A stretch of DNA of 64,000 bases from Dasania sp. GY-MA-18 (GCF_024734385.1 NZ_JANHAP010000001.1:62001-126000), one strand, 5' to 3'; positions 43,281-54,156 are shown, counted from the stretch's first letter. Numbers and translations: made by a program. Notes: generated from the sequence alone by a model not told the origin.

Positions 43281-43994
43281 TTATTGCAAAATAAACTGGA
43301 AATTTTCCGGATAACAGTCTACGGGCACGTCAATAAAACGATTTTTAATCAAATCTATATTATTGAGCACCGTTTCTTTTAATAGCATGTCGCCGCTTTC
43401 ACAACATTGCCGGATGGCAGTAAGCGTTAAAGCTTTTTGATAATGCGCAGCTAGCGGCGCATAACTTATATGCCAACGCTCGGGAGCCACCCCGCCCCTG
43501 TCCTTATCATAGGGGCGAAAAAAGCCTAGCTCAGGCTCTGCTAATATCAACTCATCTAGCCAATTATGCATGGCATTAAAAGGCCCGCCCTCACTAACTT
43601 CAGCCAGGGATAGCTGCAACTGATAGTCTGGCGCTACAGCAGCTCTGTCATATATATCTATATCGGTACCCCAGTGGTGCCTAGAGGCCCCAGGCAAGGC
43701 TGACCAGCGCAATACCGCTTGCAGCTGCTGCCACTCACTCAAACCCTGCAAGAGCAGCAGTTGATTTTGACTATCGTATACCGGCCTGGCGCCGCTGAGC
43801 TTAGCATTCCAGATCGCCAGCTGACGCTCATAACTGCGGTAGGCGCTGGCTATTGCCAAATCAAAGCCCGCAGCTGCCGCCCTGCGCTGCAAATCTAGAT
43901 AAGCCGCCACCACGCCTTTATGCAGCGGCGCTTCGGCACTGCTGTAATCAATATCCTGATCGTTTTGGCCCAGTAAACTAGCAATATCCATCAT
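43281..43994 (-). CDS. M15 family D-alanyl-D-alanine carboxypeptidase (VanY-like)
   Basis: A 237-aa zinc peptidase. Metal ligands are visible in ASRHHWGTDIDIYD (His and Asp) and ERWHISYAP (His), with the catalytic Asp/Glu region before WHI. FDLAIASAYRSYERQLAIWNAK is typical of VanY/D-Ala-D-Ala carboxypeptidases. I set the start at ATG 43994, where family similarity begins. The frame stays open to 44168 and would add a 58-residue hydrophobic extension, but this overlaps the 5' end of the divergent TfoX-C gene. If the longer start is real the enzyme is membrane anchored; otherwise export is unexplained. Acts on wall peptides. Confidence 0.82.
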   Translation of the reverse strand: MMDIASLLGQNDQDIDYSSAEAPLHKGVVAAYLDLQRRAAAAGFDLAIASAYRSYERQLAIWNAKLSGARPVYDSQNQLLLLQGLSEWQQLQAVLRWSALPGASRHHWGTDIDIYDRAAVAPDYQLQLSLAEVSEGGPFNAMHNWLDELILAEPELGFFRPYDKDRGGVAPERWHISYAPLAAHYQKALTLTAIRQCCESGDMLLKETVLNNIDLIKNRFIDVPVDCYPENFQFILQ

Positions 43995-44097
43995 AGCTTT
44001 TGCACTATTTTCAGCAATTTGTGTGTGTTTATTGATATATAAGACTATCTGTATTATAAAAATAGAACATAATAACAAAGATAGCAGAGCAAGCCTT

Positions 44098-44364
44098 ATG
44101 CAAAACGATTTACTAGACTTAAAAAATCTAGGTAACACCTCTATTAACTGGCTTAAGGCCATAGGCATTAACAGCTATGAAGATTTAAAAAATATCGGCC
44201 CTGTTGAAGCCTACACCCAAATCAAACAACGAGAAATTAAAGTATCCAAGGTGTTTTTATACGCCCTGCAAGGCGCTTTAACTGACACCCACTGGAACGA
44301 TTTAGCTCCCAGCTTAAAACAGCAGCTGGTTGAAGAAGCTGAAAAACGATTATCTACCACCTGA
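44098..44364 (+). CDS. TfoX/Sxy C-terminal domain protein
   Basis: An 88-aa protein consisting only of the TfoX C-terminal helix-hairpin-helix-like domain: LKNLGNTSINWLKAIGINSYEDLKNIGPVEAYTQIK and FLYALQGALTDTHWNDL. It lacks the TfoX N-terminal domain, so it is probably not a full competence regulator; many short relatives exist with unknown function. Start ATG 44098 (MQNDLLD) is preferred over an upstream ATG. It is followed 2 nt later by the small Rieske gene. Confidence 0.8.
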   Translation: MQNDLLDLKNLGNTSINWLKAIGINSYEDLKNIGPVEAYTQIKQREIKVSKVFLYALQGALTDTHWNDLAPSLKQQLVEEAEKRLSTT

Positions 44365-44366
44365 TT

Positions 44367-44687
44367 ATGCCCAAGCTTTGCCATATAGACGATATAGCTG
44401 ACGACAGCTCCAAAGGTTTTGAACTCAAAGATGGCAGTATATTTGCCGTTAAAAAAGACGGCCAATTATTTGTTTATAAAAACAGCTGCCCACACTTAGG
44501 CGTGGAGCTAAACTGGCAGGAAGATCAGTTTTTAGATATGGATAACACCCTAATACAATGCAGTACCCACGGCGCTTTATTTCTAATAGAGGATGGCCAA
44601 TGTGTTGCCGGACCCTGCATGGGAGAGTACTTACAGCCCGTCGATTATCACTTAGAGGACGGTGTTATTACAGTCTCTAGTCTCTAG
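44367..44687 (+). CDS. small Rieske [2Fe-2S] protein
   Basis: A 106-aa stand-alone Rieske ferredoxin. Ligand motifs are C-P-H-L-G (SCPHLGVEL) and C-S-T-H-G (QCSTHGALF). No membrane segment. It may be an electron carrier or a nitrite-reductase-small-subunit-like protein; the partner is unknown. The stop codon TAG lies inside an 8-copy AGTCTCT heptamer tandem. Co-transcribed with the TfoX-C gene. Confidence 0.88.
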   Translation: MPKLCHIDDIADDSSKGFELKDGSIFAVKKDGQLFVYKNSCPHLGVELNWQEDQFLDMDNTLIQCSTHGALFLIEDGQCVAGPCMGEYLQPVDYHLEDGVITVSSL

Positions 44688-44727
44688 TCTCTAGTCTCTA
44701 GTCTCTAGTCTCTAGTCTCTAGTCTCT
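44672..44727 (+). repeat. Heptamer microsatellite (AGTCTCT) x 8
   Basis: Eight exact tandem copies of AGTCTCT. The first two copies encode the last residues and the stop of the Rieske gene (stop at 44685-44687). Because the stop is in the second copy, copy-number change leaves the protein unchanged unless the array contracts below that. It is not a CRISPR: no spacers. Confidence 0.98.
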
Positions 44728-44754
44728 AGAATTTTAGCGCCATCCCACAAAAAC

Positions 44755-44791
44755 AAAAAAGGCCAGCTCCCCAAAGGGAGCTGGCCTTTTT
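44755..44791. terminator. Strong bidirectional terminator between Rieske and pnp
   Basis: GGCCAGCTCCC / GGGAGCTGGCC, an 11-bp perfect stem with loop CAAA, flanked by A6 and T5. It serves the convergent Rieske and pnp genes. Confidence 0.92.
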
Positions 44792-44824
44792 ACTAGCCAC
44801 TATAAACTAGTAACTAGCGACTGT

Positions 44825-46939
44825 TTAGTCTTCTGAAGCTTGTTCAGTTTTTTCTTCTAGCTCTTTCATAGACAGCTTAATACGGCCGCGCTGATCCACG
44901 TCTAATACTTTAACTTGGATCTCTTGGCCTTCTTTTAAGTAGTCAGTCACGTTCTCTACACGCTCAGATGAGATTTGCGAGATGTGAACCAAACCGTCTT
45001 TGCCAGGCAAGATATTAACAAAAGCACCAAAATCAACGATGCGTGCAACAGTACCGGTATAGGTAGCACCCACTTCCGCTTCAGCTGTGATTTCTTCAAC
45101 TTTAGCGACTGCGGCGTCACGTGATGCGGCATCAGTACCGTAGATGCGAACTGTGCCGTCATCATCGATATCAACGCTAGCGCCAGTTTCTTCAGTAATA
45201 GCACGTATAGTTGCGCCGCCTTTACCGATTACGTCACGAATCTTGTCAGAATCGATTTTCAACGTTGCCATAGAGGGCGCATTTTCAGACACTTCAGTAC
45301 GGGCAGTACTGATCACCTGATTCATTTGACCCAAGATGTGCAAACGCGCATCCATGGCTTGCTGTAGTGCAATCTCCATGATTTGCTCGTTGATACCTTC
45401 GATTTTAATATCCATCTGTAGAGCAGTAATACCATCGGCAGTACCCGCTACTTTAAAGTCCATGTCACCTAGGTGATCTTCGTCACCCAAGATATCGGTT
45501 AATACAGCGAAACGCTCGCCCTCTTTAACCAAGCCCATGGCGATACCAGCAACAGGCGCCTTAAGTGGTACACCCGCTTCCATCATAGACAAACTGGCCA
45601 CACAGGCAGATGCCATAGAGCTAGAACCGTTAGATTCGGTGATTTCTGAAACCACACGTATGGTGTAGGGGAAATCCTCAGGCTTAGGTAATACCGCAGC
45701 AACACCGCGACGTGCTAAACGTCCGTGGCCTATCTCACGACGGCTAGTGAAGCCAGCACGGCCACACTCACCTACTGAGTAAGGAGGGAAGTTGTAGTGC
45801 AACATGAAGTTATCTTCACGCTTACCTTCCAAGGCGTCGATTAACTGTGCGTCCCTAGTCGTACCTAAAGTGGTTACACCAATAGCTTGGGTTTCACCGC
45901 GAGTAAATAAGGCAGAACCGTGAGTTTTGGGTAATACACCTACTTCAACGTTAATGCCACGTACTGTGCTGTTATCGCGGCCATCAATACGGGCTTCGCC
46001 GTTTAGTATGCGCTGACGTACAGTAGACTTTTCAAGCTTTTTAAATACCTCTAAAACTTCCTCAGCTGTGTATTGCGCTTCTTCACCTGTGGCTAGCTGG
46101 GCAACTAACTGATCTTTTAAAGCACCTAAGGCAGCATAGCGCTCAGCTTTATCGGTGATGCGGTAAGCATCGCCTATACCTTGTTTAAAACCGTTAGCAA
46201 CAGCCGCTAACAATGCAGTATTTTCAGGCTCAGCATCAGTTTCCCAACGCGGCTTACCGACTTCTGCAGCTAGCTCTGCAATCACTTTGATTACCGCTTG
46301 CATCTCTTGGTGGGCATATAAAACCGCACCTAACATTTGGTCTTCAGTTAATTCCTGGGCTTCCGATTCAACCATTAATACCGCGTCAGAAGTACCGGCA
46401 ACAACCATATCCAAAGCACTTTCGGCTAATTTGCTATAGCTAGGGTTTAAGATGTAACCCTCTTCTGCGGTAAAGCCAACACGAGCTGCGCCTACGGGGC
46501 CGTTAAAAGGCACACCTGAAATCGCCAATGCTGCCGAAGTACCAATTAAAGAAATAATATCAGGATCAGTTTCAGTATCAGCAGACATAACAGTACAAAT
46601 AACTTGTACTTCGTTTTTAAAGCCTTCAGGAAATAATGGACGTATAGGACGATCGATTAAACGTGAAGTTAAGGTCTCTTTTTCTGAGGGGCGCGCTTCG
46701 CGCTTGAAGAAACCACCAGGAATTTTACCAACGGCATAGGCTTTCTCTTGGTAATGCACACCTAATGGAAAAAAGTCTTGACCGGGCTTAGCAGACTTGG
46801 CGGCCACTACAGTACAAAGTACTTTTACATCGCCCATAGTCGCCAATACTGCACCTGTCGCTTGACGGGCAATACGGCCTGTTTCTAAAGTTACGGTTTG
46901 ATTACCGTATTGAAATGTTTTTGTTACTGGATTCACCAA
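44825..46939 (-). CDS. pnp: polyribonucleotide nucleotidyltransferase (PNPase)
   Basis: A 704-aa trimeric phosphorolytic 3'-5' exonuclease. Two RNase PH domains (about 10-230 and 310-545; [53 protein letters not shown]), a KH domain near 552-612 ([18 protein letters not shown]) and an S1 domain at 620-690 ([20 protein letters not shown]). It degrades mRNA, alone or in the degradosome. Normal length. rpsO is upstream with an intervening terminator hairpin. Confidence 0.97.
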   Translation of the reverse strand: MVNPVTKTFQYGNQTVTLETGRIARQATGAVLATMGDVKVLCTVVAAKSAKPGQDFFPLGVHYQEKAYAVGKIPGGFFKREARPSEKETLTSRLIDRPIRPLFPEGFKNEVQVICTVMSADTETDPDIISLIGTSAALAISGVPFNGPVGAARVGFTAEEGYILNPSYSKLAESALDMVVAGTSDAVLMVESEAQELTEDQMLGAVLYAHQEMQAVIKVIAELAAEVGKPRWETDAEPENTALLAAVANGFKQGIGDAYRITDKAERYAALGALKDQLVAQLATGEEAQYTAEEVLEVFKKLEKSTVRQRILNGEARIDGRDNSTVRGINVEVGVLPKTHGSALFTRGETQAIGVTTLGTTRDAQLIDALEGKREDNFMLHYNFPPYSVGECGRAGFTSRREIGHGRLARRGVAAVLPKPEDFPYTIRVVSEITESNGSSSMASACVASLSMMEAGVPLKAPVAGIAMGLVKEGERFAVLTDILGDEDHLGDMDFKVAGTADGITALQMDIKIEGINEQIMEIALQQAMDARLHILGQMNQVISTARTEVSENAPSMATLKIDSDKIRDVIGKGGATIRAITEETGASVDIDDDGTVRIYGTDAASRDAAVAKVEEITAEAEVGATYTGTVARIVDFGAFVNILPGKDGLVHISQISSERVENVTDYLKEGQEIQVKVLDVDQRGRIKLSMKELEEKTEQASED

Positions 46940-47029
46940 TTGAAATCCTCCCTTCTGGGGCTAATTTAAGTTCTGTTTGACTATCTTTTACGATTTTTTA
47001 ATAACATTTTAAACGAAGCTAAAATGCAA

Positions 47030-47057
47030 AAACCCCAACCGTTTAGCTGGGGTTTTT
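47030..47057 (-). terminator. Hairpin between rpsO and pnp
   Basis: On the minus strand AACCCCA / TGGGGTT (7 bp, about 10-nt loop) is followed by T-rich sequence. It lies 9 nt after the rpsO stop and 91 nt before pnp, the position of the partial rpsO terminator known in E. coli; read-through into pnp is likely. Confidence 0.75.
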
Positions 47058-47066
47058 TATTAGGTC

Positions 47067-47336
47067 TTAACGACGTAGACCTAAACGCTTAATTAAGTCG
47101 GCATAACGTTCAACGTTTTTGCCTTTTAAGTAATCCAACAATTTACGACGTTGGTTTACCATACGGATCAAACCACGACGTGAGTGGTGATCTTGCTTAT
47201 GGTCACCAAAGTGGCCTTGTAACTTTAAGATATTTGCTGTTAACAATGCTACCTGTACTTCTGGTGAACCGGTATCGCCTTCAGCTGTTTGGTATTCAGC
47301 TACTACAGCTGCTTTTTCGCTAGCAGATAATGCCAT
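47067..47336 (-). CDS. rpsO: 30S ribosomal protein uS15
   Basis: An 89-aa primary 16S-binding protein. [50 protein letters not shown] is the conserved core. Length is exactly typical. It is flanked by truB and pnp as usual. Confidence 0.98.
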   Translation of the reverse strand: MALSASEKAAVVAEYQTAEGDTGSPEVQVALLTANILKLQGHFGDHKQDHHSRRGLIRMVNQRRKLLDYLKGKNVERYADLIKRLGLRR

Positions 47337-47370
47337 TTTTAAATCCTTAATTAATCAAATGATATGCCCC

Positions 47371-47396
47371 GTAACCACCACCTAAGCTGTGGCTAC
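47371..47396 (-). promoter_or_regulatory. rpsO leader hairpin
   Basis: In the leader between truB and rpsO, GTAGCCAC and GTGGTTAC on the minus strand form an 8-bp stem (one G-U), 34 nt upstream of the start. S15 mRNAs often carry autoregulatory structures in this place; that this is one is inferred. A second inverted repeat CCTGAC/GTCAGG lies just upstream. Confidence 0.35.
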
Positions 47397-47504
47397 CTCT
47401 GAAATTTAGCCTGACCGCGCATATCTACAGTCAGGTTAATAGTGTGTTTTACACAGCCATAGGCTGCTTGCGCACATAAGCGCGGGATTTTACCCTATTT
47501 GGGA

Positions 47505-48431
47505 TCAGTTTGTCGCTATTAATCGACGAGGTTTTACCAATCCATCGTCATTTAGCTCACCTATACCCAAAAAGTGCCCCTGCTCACTATAGAGCTTAAA
47601 TTCACTATCACTTGGTGCCTTAGGCACCATCACCGCTTGGCCCTGCTTAATATAGTCCACCGCCGCCTCGCTGAGGGCTACCGAAGGCAGGTGAGTCAGC
47701 GCCTGATCGACCGGCTGCAGCAGTGCATCCAGATCAGCAAAGGCTTCGTTATCGCGCAATACTTGCAACTGCGCCAAGCTTACCCCCTGGGACTCAACAA
47801 AAGGCCCGGCCGCCGTGCGGCGCAGCATGGATACATGGGCACCACAGCCCAAAGCCGCGCCCAAGTCCTCAGCTATAGAGCGCACATAGGTGCCCTTGCT
47901 ACACTCTATATACACATCGATTTCAGGGTGCTCGCCCGCTCTATACGCCTCTAAGTCTAGAGTGAAAATCTCTACTTGGCGGCGCTTGCGCTCCACCTCT
48001 ATACCCTTGCGGGCTAGCTTATATAGGGGCTGCCCCTGGTGTTTCAGCGCAGAATACATAGAGGGCACCTGCTCTATTTCACCCCTAAACTGGGCCAGCG
48101 CCGCCAATACCTGCTGCTCACTAATATCAGCCGCAGGCTGAGTACTAATGACTTCGCCCTCAGCATCCCCCGTAGCGGTGCTCACCCCCAGGGTAAAGGT
48201 ACTGCGGTAGGCCTTGTCGGAATCGAGCAGGTATTGCGAAAATTTGGTGGCCTCGCCAAAGCACAGCGGCAGTACGCCGGTAGCTAAAGGATCTAAGCTG
48301 CCGGTATGACCGGCTTTTTGGGCTTGATAGATAGCTCTAGCCACTTGCAGCGCCCAGTTAGAGCTTTTATCTAGGGGTTTATCTAATACTAAAATACCGT
48401 CTACCGGCCTACCACGACGTCGCCTAGCCAA
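47505..48431 (-). CDS. truB: tRNA pseudouridine-55 synthase
   Basis: A 308-aa pseudouridine synthase modifying the T-loop U55 of tRNA. The catalytic Asp is near residue 47 in GHTGSLDPLATGVLPLC. GRPVDGILVLDKPLDKSSN, ERKRRQVEIF and the C-terminal PUA-like part are typical. The ATG is 2 nt from the rbfA stop, so the two are coupled. Confidence 0.96.
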   Translation of the reverse strand: MARRRRGRPVDGILVLDKPLDKSSNWALQVARAIYQAQKAGHTGSLDPLATGVLPLCFGEATKFSQYLLDSDKAYRSTFTLGVSTATGDAEGEVISTQPAADISEQQVLAALAQFRGEIEQVPSMYSALKHQGQPLYKLARKGIEVERKRRQVEIFTLDLEAYRAGEHPEIDVYIECSKGTYVRSIAEDLGAALGCGAHVSMLRRTAAGPFVESQGVSLAQLQVLRDNEAFADLDALLQPVDQALTHLPSVALSEAAVDYIKQGQAVMVPKAPSDSEFKLYSEQGHFLGIGELNDDGLVKPRRLIATN

Positions 48432-48433
48432 AA

Positions 48434-48838
48434 TCAGGCCTCACTATCGTCATCGGCTTTATCATAGCCTTCATGCTGCTTATCTTCAGACACAGCTTTG
48501 TCGATAAGATTAGAAAGATACTGCCCCTGCACCACACTGCTATCAAAATAAAAGCGCAGCTTGGGCGTGGTGCGTGCATTGTTGGCCTTGGCAATTTGGC
48601 TGCGTAAAAAGCCCGCTGCCTTGTTCAGTGCCTCTACAGACTCTTCCGCCTCTTGCTCGGTCTCTTTACCCAACACCGTCACAAATACCTTGGCGTGACT
48701 CATGTCGCGGCTCACCTCTACATCGGTGACACTTACCATGCCCACTCTGGGGTCGCGAATCTCAAATTGGATAAGGCCCGAAAGCTCTCGCTTAATAAAA
48801 TCGCCCACCCGCTGGGTACGGCTATATTCTTTGGCCAT
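48434..48838 (-). CDS. rbfA: 30S ribosome-binding factor A
   Basis: A 134-aa cold-shock 16S maturation factor with a KH-type fold: RTQRVGDFIKRELSGLIQFEIRDPRVGMVSVTDVEVSRDMSHAKVFV. The start is ATG 48838 (MAKEYSRTQ); a GTG 12 nt upstream is possible. The C-terminus is acidic. Between infB and truB as expected. Confidence 0.96.
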   Translation of the reverse strand: MAKEYSRTQRVGDFIKRELSGLIQFEIRDPRVGMVSVTDVEVSRDMSHAKVFVTVLGKETEQEAEESVEALNKAAGFLRSQIAKANNARTTPKLRFYFDSSVVQGQYLSNLIDKAVSEDKQHEGYDKADDDSEA

Positions 48839-48890
48839 GTCAGCCACCACCTAAACTAATTGCGGGGCCAATTAATCACCCCTGAAAATA

Positions 48891-48917
48891 AAAAATTGCC
48901 ATGCCTGTAACAGGCAT
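48891..48917 (-). terminator. Hairpin between infB and rbfA
   Basis: ATGCCTG-tta-CAGGCAT (7 bp) followed on the minus strand by a T5 run. It lies about 50 nt after the infB stop, and probably attenuates expression into rbfA. Confidence 0.65.
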
Positions 48918-48965
48918 GACAATCATAAATATAGCTACGCTAATGCAACAATAAGCATGTAGAAA

Positions 48966-51614
48966 TTACAGGGTACGGGCGTACTCTTTAACTTCATAAA
49001 CTTCTATCTTATCGCCAGGCTTAACGTCGGTATAATTTTTAACACCTATACCACACTCCATGCCATTGCGTACTTCATTGACATCATCTTTAAAGCGACG
49101 CAGTGACTCCAGTTCGCCCTCATAAATAACAACGTCATCACGCAATACCCGTATGGGGTTGCTGCGTATAAGCGTACCTTCGATAACCATACAGCCGGCA
49201 ATTTGACCAAACTTAGGTGAAGTAAATACGTCGCGCACTTCGGCGGTACCGTTAATCTCTTCACGCATTTCTGGGCTAAGCATGCCAGACAGGGCCTGTT
49301 TAACGTCGTCTATCAAATCGTAAATAATGCTGTAGTAGCGCAGGTCTATACCTTCATTCTCTACCACTTGACGCGCTTTGTTATCGGCCCGCACATTAAA
49401 ACCAAATACTACGGCATTAGAAGTTAACGCTAAGGTAACGTCGGTTTCAGTAATACCACCTACACCACCGGTAATAATATTCACTTTAACTTCTTCGTTA
49501 CCCAAGTCTAATAAAGATGCCTGTATCGCCTCTAAAGAGCCCCGCACATCAGCCTTGATAACTATATTCAAGGTGCGCACTTCGTCTGAGCCCATATTGG
49601 CAAACATATTTTCTAGTTTGGCTGCCTGTTGACGCTTAAGCTTATCTTCGCGATCTTTGGCCTGACGGAACAAGGTCACTTCACGCGCCTTCTTCTCGTT
49701 TTCGAGCACCATGAAGCTATCACCGGCATCTGGAGTGCCATCTAAGCCTAAAATTTCTACCGGTATAGAAGGCCCCGCCTCTTTAATCGGCTGGCCATTT
49801 TCGTCGTTCATAGCACGTACGCGACCATAGTGATGACCCGCCAACACTATATCGCCCTGGCGCAAAGTACCCGCCTGCACTAATACCGAAGCCACTGAAC
49901 CGCGACCTTTATCCAAGCGCGATTCAATAACAATACCGCTGCCGGGTATATCGGTAGCCGCCTGCAGCTCTAACAGCTCTGCCTGCAGCAAAATAGCTTC
50001 TAGTAAGGCATCAACACCCTCACCGGTATGGGCTGAAACAGGTACAAACTGCACATCGCCACCCCAGTCTTCTGGGATTACGTCTTTAGCGGCTAATTCA
50101 TTTTTAACCCGGTCCAGGTCGGCTGCTTCTTTATCAATTTTGTTAACTGCAACAATAATAGGCACTTCTGCCGCGCGAGCGTGCTTGATTGCCTCTTCTG
50201 TTTGCGGCATCACACCATCATCAGCGGCCACGACCAAAATAACAATATCGGTACTCTTAGCACCGCGTGCACGCATAGCAGTAAACGCCGCGTGGCCCGG
50301 GGTATCTAAGAAAGAGATCATGCCGTGGTCGGTTTCTACGTGGTAGGCACCTATGTGCTGGGTAATACCACCAGCTTCACCACCGGCCACACCGGTTTTG
50401 CGTATGTAATCCAGCAACGAGGTTTTACCGTGGTCTACGTGACCCATAACAGTAACCACTGGGGCACGAGGCGCCATGGTGCCCTCTTGCTGACCCAGCT
50501 CTATTTCTAGCGCCTCTTCAACTTCATCACCGCTGACCAGCTTGGCAATATGCCCTAGCTCTTCAACCACTAGCTGGGCTGTATCTTGATCCAAGCTTTG
50601 GTTAATGGTGGCCATTACCCCCATACCCATCAGCTTTTTAATGACCTCTGAGGCTTTTACATGCATTTTCTGAGCTAGCTCAGAGACTAAGATGGCTTCT
50701 GGGATTGCAACTTCGATAGTTTTCTTCTCGGTAGGGGCCGAGAAACCATGCTGCTTAGCACCTTCTGGCAATTTTAAGATTTTTTGTTTACGGCGGCCGC
50801 GCATATTGCCTTCACCATCCATATCGATATCACGGATGTTGTGGCCACGATTTTTGCCGCGTTTTTTAACAGCCAGCTCTTTCGCTTTAGGGCCGCCCTT
50901 CTTCTTGCTAACGCGCTCATCTTTATCGGCATCAGGCTCAGCGTGTAAACGAGTAGGCTTAGCTTTTTTCTCTTCCGACTTCTTAGCTGTTTCCGCGCCT
51001 GCCTGCTGACGCTCTTCCTCAGCGCGCTTAGCAGCCAAGGCCGCTGCTTGTAATTCGCGATCTTTGGCTTCTTTTTCTTGACGCTTAGCCGCGGCCATCT
51101 GGCGCAGCACTTCGGGGTCCATTTTGGACTTATCTAATATTTCTTCGGCGGGCGCAGCAGCTTTTGCCGCCGCAGCCGCTTTTTCAGCCTCGGCCTTGGC
51201 CTCTGCCGCAGCTTTTGCTGCCGCTTCTTCAGCAGCTGCTTTTTCGGCTGCTAGCTCTTGCTCAGACTTTTCTGAGCCAGCGTTTTTAGCCTGCTCTTCG
51301 GCCAACAACTCTTGTGGATCGCGCTTAACGTAGGTACGTTTTTTACGCACCTCTACGCTAACCGTTTTCTTACCCTGGCTAGAGCTGGTTTTTAAAGTGC
51401 TTAAGGTTTTACGTTTTAAGGTAATCTTTTTAGGCGCGTCTACAGTTTCACCGTGGCTGCTTTTCAAAAAAGCTAGCAGGGTTTGCTTATCATCATCCGA
51501 TACAATTTGTTCAGCCTGTGTATGCGTTAGGCCCGCCTGCTTCATTTGACCCAATAAACGGTCAACTGGCGCGCCAACTACTTCAGCTAGTTGGCTTACA
51601 GTTACTTCAGCCAT
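48966..51614 (-). CDS. infB: translation initiation factor IF-2
   Basis: An 882-aa GTPase that delivers fMet-tRNA to the 30S subunit. IF2_N domain at residues 1-50, then a long Ala/Glu/Lys-rich linker (about 90-240), a second IF2_N near 305, and the G domain with G1 GHVDHGKTS near 391, DTPGHAAFT and NKIDK. Domains II-IV follow to the C-terminus. The repeats in the linker leave many open frames on the other strand. Starts 45 nt after nusA. Confidence 0.97.
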   Translation of the reverse strand: MAEVTVSQLAEVVGAPVDRLLGQMKQAGLTHTQAEQIVSDDDKQTLLAFLKSSHGETVDAPKKITLKRKTLSTLKTSSSQGKKTVSVEVRKKRTYVKRDPQELLAEEQAKNAGSEKSEQELAAEKAAAEEAAAKAAAEAKAEAEKAAAAAKAAAPAEEILDKSKMDPEVLRQMAAAKRQEKEAKDRELQAAALAAKRAEEERQQAGAETAKKSEEKKAKPTRLHAEPDADKDERVSKKKGGPKAKELAVKKRGKNRGHNIRDIDMDGEGNMRGRRKQKILKLPEGAKQHGFSAPTEKKTIEVAIPEAILVSELAQKMHVKASEVIKKLMGMGVMATINQSLDQDTAQLVVEELGHIAKLVSGDEVEEALEIELGQQEGTMAPRAPVVTVMGHVDHGKTSLLDYIRKTGVAGGEAGGITQHIGAYHVETDHGMISFLDTPGHAAFTAMRARGAKSTDIVILVVAADDGVMPQTEEAIKHARAAEVPIIVAVNKIDKEAADLDRVKNELAAKDVIPEDWGGDVQFVPVSAHTGEGVDALLEAILLQAELLELQAATDIPGSGIVIESRLDKGRGSVASVLVQAGTLRQGDIVLAGHHYGRVRAMNDENGQPIKEAGPSIPVEILGLDGTPDAGDSFMVLENEKKAREVTLFRQAKDREDKLKRQQAAKLENMFANMGSDEVRTLNIVIKADVRGSLEAIQASLLDLGNEEVKVNIITGGVGGITETDVTLALTSNAVVFGFNVRADNKARQVVENEGIDLRYYSIIYDLIDDVKQALSGMLSPEMREEINGTAEVRDVFTSPKFGQIAGCMVIEGTLIRSNPIRVLRDDVVIYEGELESLRRFKDDVNEVRNGMECGIGVKNYTDVKPGDKIEVYEVKEYARTL

Positions 51615-51659
51615 TCAGTATTCTCCTGTGTATTGCTACTTGTTGTTACTGATATACGC

Positions 51660-53156
51660 TTATTGATCGTCAGTTTCAGCAAACCATGGGGCGCGGGCAG
51701 TCATAATTAATGCACCTGCACGCTGCTCGTCCATACCTTCAATATCGACTATATCTTCTACACCTTGCTCAGCAAGATCTTCCATTGTGACTATGCCTTT
51801 GCTGGCCAGCACAAATGCTAAATGCTTATCCATGCCATCCATATTCAGCAAGTCTTCAGCGGGTTCAACTTCGCCCAACTGTTCTTCGCTGGCAATAGCC
51901 TGGGTTAATAAGGCATCTTTAGCTCTTGCGCGTAACTCTTCAGCAATATCTTCATCAAAGCCGTCAATGGCAGTCATTTCTTCTAACGGAACATAAGCGA
52001 CTTCTTCCAAGGTGGTAAAACCTTCTTCCACCAATACTTCAGCCACATCTTCTTCAACATCTAAAGCAGTCATAAACTGCTCCATAATGGCACCCGACTC
52101 TTGCTGATGCTTTTCAGCAGCAGCTTCAACGCTCATCACATTGATAGTCCAGCCGGTTAGTTCACTGGCCAAGCGTACGTTTTGACCGCTGCGGCCTATG
52201 GCCATGGCTAGGTTTTCTTCATTAACCGCCACATCCATGGTGCCAGAATCTTCATCTACTACTATGGACTCAACCTCGGCAGGCGACATAGCATTTATCA
52301 CCAGTTGCGCAGGGTTATCGTCCCATAAAATAATATCGACGCGCTCGTTGCCCAGCTCACCAGATACCGCCTGCACACGTGAACCACGCATACCTACACA
52401 AGCCCCAACTGGGTCTATGCGGCCGTCGTTGGTTTTTACAGTAATCTTGGCGCGCGACCCGGCGTCTCTAGCTGCCGAGCGTATTTCTATCACCTCTTCT
52501 GATATTTCAGGCACTTCAATTTTGAAAAGCTCGATAATCATTTCTGGGCAAGCACGGCTTAAGAATAATTGCGGGCCGCGGGCTTCTGGGCGCACTTCTT
52601 GTAAAATGGCACGCGCTCTGTCTCCCATGCGGAAAACTTCACGGCCTACCAACTCTTCTCTAGGCAACAGGCCTTCGGCGTTATTACCCAGATCAACAAT
52701 AATATTATCGCGGGTAACTTTCTTAACCGTGCCGCTAACCAATTCGCCTACACGACCTTGGTATTCCTCTACTACTTGCGCACGCTCGGCTTCGCGAACT
52801 TTTTGCACGATTACCTGCTTAGCTGTTTGCGCAGCTATGCGACCAAAGCCTATATTTTCAACGACTTCTTCATGCACATCACCTACCTGCAGTGAGCTAT
52901 CGACTTCGTGAGCTTCCTCAAGAGTAAATTGCGTGCCCAACAATGCCATTACGTCATCACTCATCACTTCCCAGCGGCGAGTGGTCACATAATTGCCCGT
53001 AGCTCTATCTATTACTACGTGTATATCGGCATCTTCGTCATAGCGTTTTTTAGTAGCCATGGCTAACGCCTGCTCAATCGCCTGGAAAATAATTTCCCGG
53101 TCTACGCCTTTTTCGTTAGAAACTGCTTCAGCTACTAAAAGTATTTCTTTACTCAT
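51660..53156 (-). CDS. nusA: transcription termination/antitermination protein NusA
   Basis: A 498-aa RNA polymerase-associated factor. NTD at 1-125, S1 at 130-200, KH1/KH2 at 200-345 ([45 protein letters not shown]) and two acidic HhH repeats at 365-495 typical of gammaproteobacteria ([41 protein letters not shown]-like second copy). Part of the rimP-nusA-infB operon. Confidence 0.97.
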   Translation of the reverse strand: MSKEILLVAEAVSNEKGVDREIIFQAIEQALAMATKKRYDEDADIHVVIDRATGNYVTTRRWEVMSDDVMALLGTQFTLEEAHEVDSSLQVGDVHEEVVENIGFGRIAAQTAKQVIVQKVREAERAQVVEEYQGRVGELVSGTVKKVTRDNIIVDLGNNAEGLLPREELVGREVFRMGDRARAILQEVRPEARGPQLFLSRACPEMIIELFKIEVPEISEEVIEIRSAARDAGSRAKITVKTNDGRIDPVGACVGMRGSRVQAVSGELGNERVDIILWDDNPAQLVINAMSPAEVESIVVDEDSGTMDVAVNEENLAMAIGRSGQNVRLASELTGWTINVMSVEAAAEKHQQESGAIMEQFMTALDVEEDVAEVLVEEGFTTLEEVAYVPLEEMTAIDGFDEDIAEELRARAKDALLTQAIASEEQLGEVEPAEDLLNMDGMDKHLAFVLASKGIVTMEDLAEQGVEDIVDIEGMDEQRAGALIMTARAPWFAETDDQ

Positions 53157-53223
53157 TGCTCGCCTCGTTAAAATCCATTCACATGCGCTTACTCACTAAG
53201 CTAGTGAAACATGTTATTCGCAA

Positions 53224-53679
53224 TTAAAATTGCGGAACAATATTTGCCTTATCGATCATCTCAAAGGGTAATAAATATTCGTGATCATCAACGACAATCA
53301 CCACATCTTCGTCTTCTACACCCACTAGCTGACCAGTAAAATTTCTGCGTCCTTCGTAAGCCACACGCAACTTTATCTTTACCATGTCACCTTTATGGAT
53401 TTGATACTGCTCCAGGCTAAACAACGGCCTAGCCATACCCGGCGAAGATACCTCTAGGGTATATTCACCCGCGATGGGATCTTCAACATCAAACACACTG
53501 CTCACCTGCCTGCTTACTGCAGCACAGTCATCAACATCTATACCCTTGGGGCTGTCGATGTATATCCTCACTACTGTTTGCTTGGCATGAGCTAAGTACT
53601 CAACACCCCACAACTGTAACTCTAAAGCCTCTACTACTGGCTTGATCAACTCTAGCAATAGCGCGTCTTTGCCAGCCAT
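53224..53679 (-). CDS. rimP: ribosome maturation factor RimP
   Basis: A 151-aa 30S maturation factor. [47 protein letters not shown] and [17 protein letters not shown] are diagnostic. It precedes nusA by 67 nt and lies 198 nt downstream of tRNA-fMet with two terminator-like hairpins in between. Confidence 0.96.
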   Translation of the reverse strand: MAGKDALLLELIKPVVEALELQLWGVEYLAHAKQTVVRIYIDSPKGIDVDDCAAVSRQVSSVFDVEDPIAGEYTLEVSSPGMARPLFSLEQYQIHKGDMVKIKLRVAYEGRRNFTGQLVGVEDEDVVIVVDDHEYLLPFEMIDKANIVPQF

Positions 53680-53750
53680 GCATGAAACCTCAATAAACTG
53701 TCATATAACCACTGCTGTTTTTAGCCATAAACGCTAAAACTTGCAGCAAT

Positions 53751-53772
53751 AAAAAATGGGCTCCTAGGCCCA
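53751..53772 (-). terminator. Terminator-like hairpin 2 in the rimP leader
   Basis: TGGGC-ctagga-GCCCA on the minus strand followed by TTTTTT, 72 nt before the rimP ATG. Together with the next hairpin upstream it forms a tandem pair that may attenuate the operon, as described for the metY-nusA leader of E. coli. Confidence 0.65.
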
Positions 53773-53822
53773 CTTCATATGCTCAGCTCCTGCCTATTTG
53801 CAAAAGCTAAACCTCAAATAGC

Positions 53823-53842
53823 AAAAAACCCCAAAAAGGGGC
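53823..53842 (-). terminator. Terminator-like hairpin 1 downstream of tRNA-fMet
   Basis: GCCCC-ttttt-GGGG on the minus strand followed by a T6 run, 36 nt after the tRNA 3' end. Probably ends tRNA-fMet transcripts partially, letting some polymerase through to rimP. Confidence 0.75.
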
Positions 53843-53877
53843 TTATTAAATGTCACGCGCTTATCGAACGCATGAAT

Positions 53878-53954
<77 letters not shown>

Positions 53955-54156
53955 TCTACTTTGGCTGGGCACATATAGCAAAAATCACCTATACCCTAGC
54001 ACCATGCCCCTTTGGCATGCACTTTTTTAAAGAACCAGTTCAAAACCACCGAGCTTTAAATAAGTGCGCGAATTATAGAGATTTGATGGTTTTGGGTCAA
54101 GGGCAAAGTTCCCGTATTAAAGGCTAGGCCAAGACCATAAGCACAAATAAGAGGCA

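Noticed and set aside
44672-44727. Possible CRISPR from the tandem repeat
   Set aside because: 7-bp units without spacers and no cas genes in the window.
52198-52911. 237-aa frame antisense to nusA
   Set aside because: Ser/Thr/Arg-rich shadow of the acidic NusA codons.
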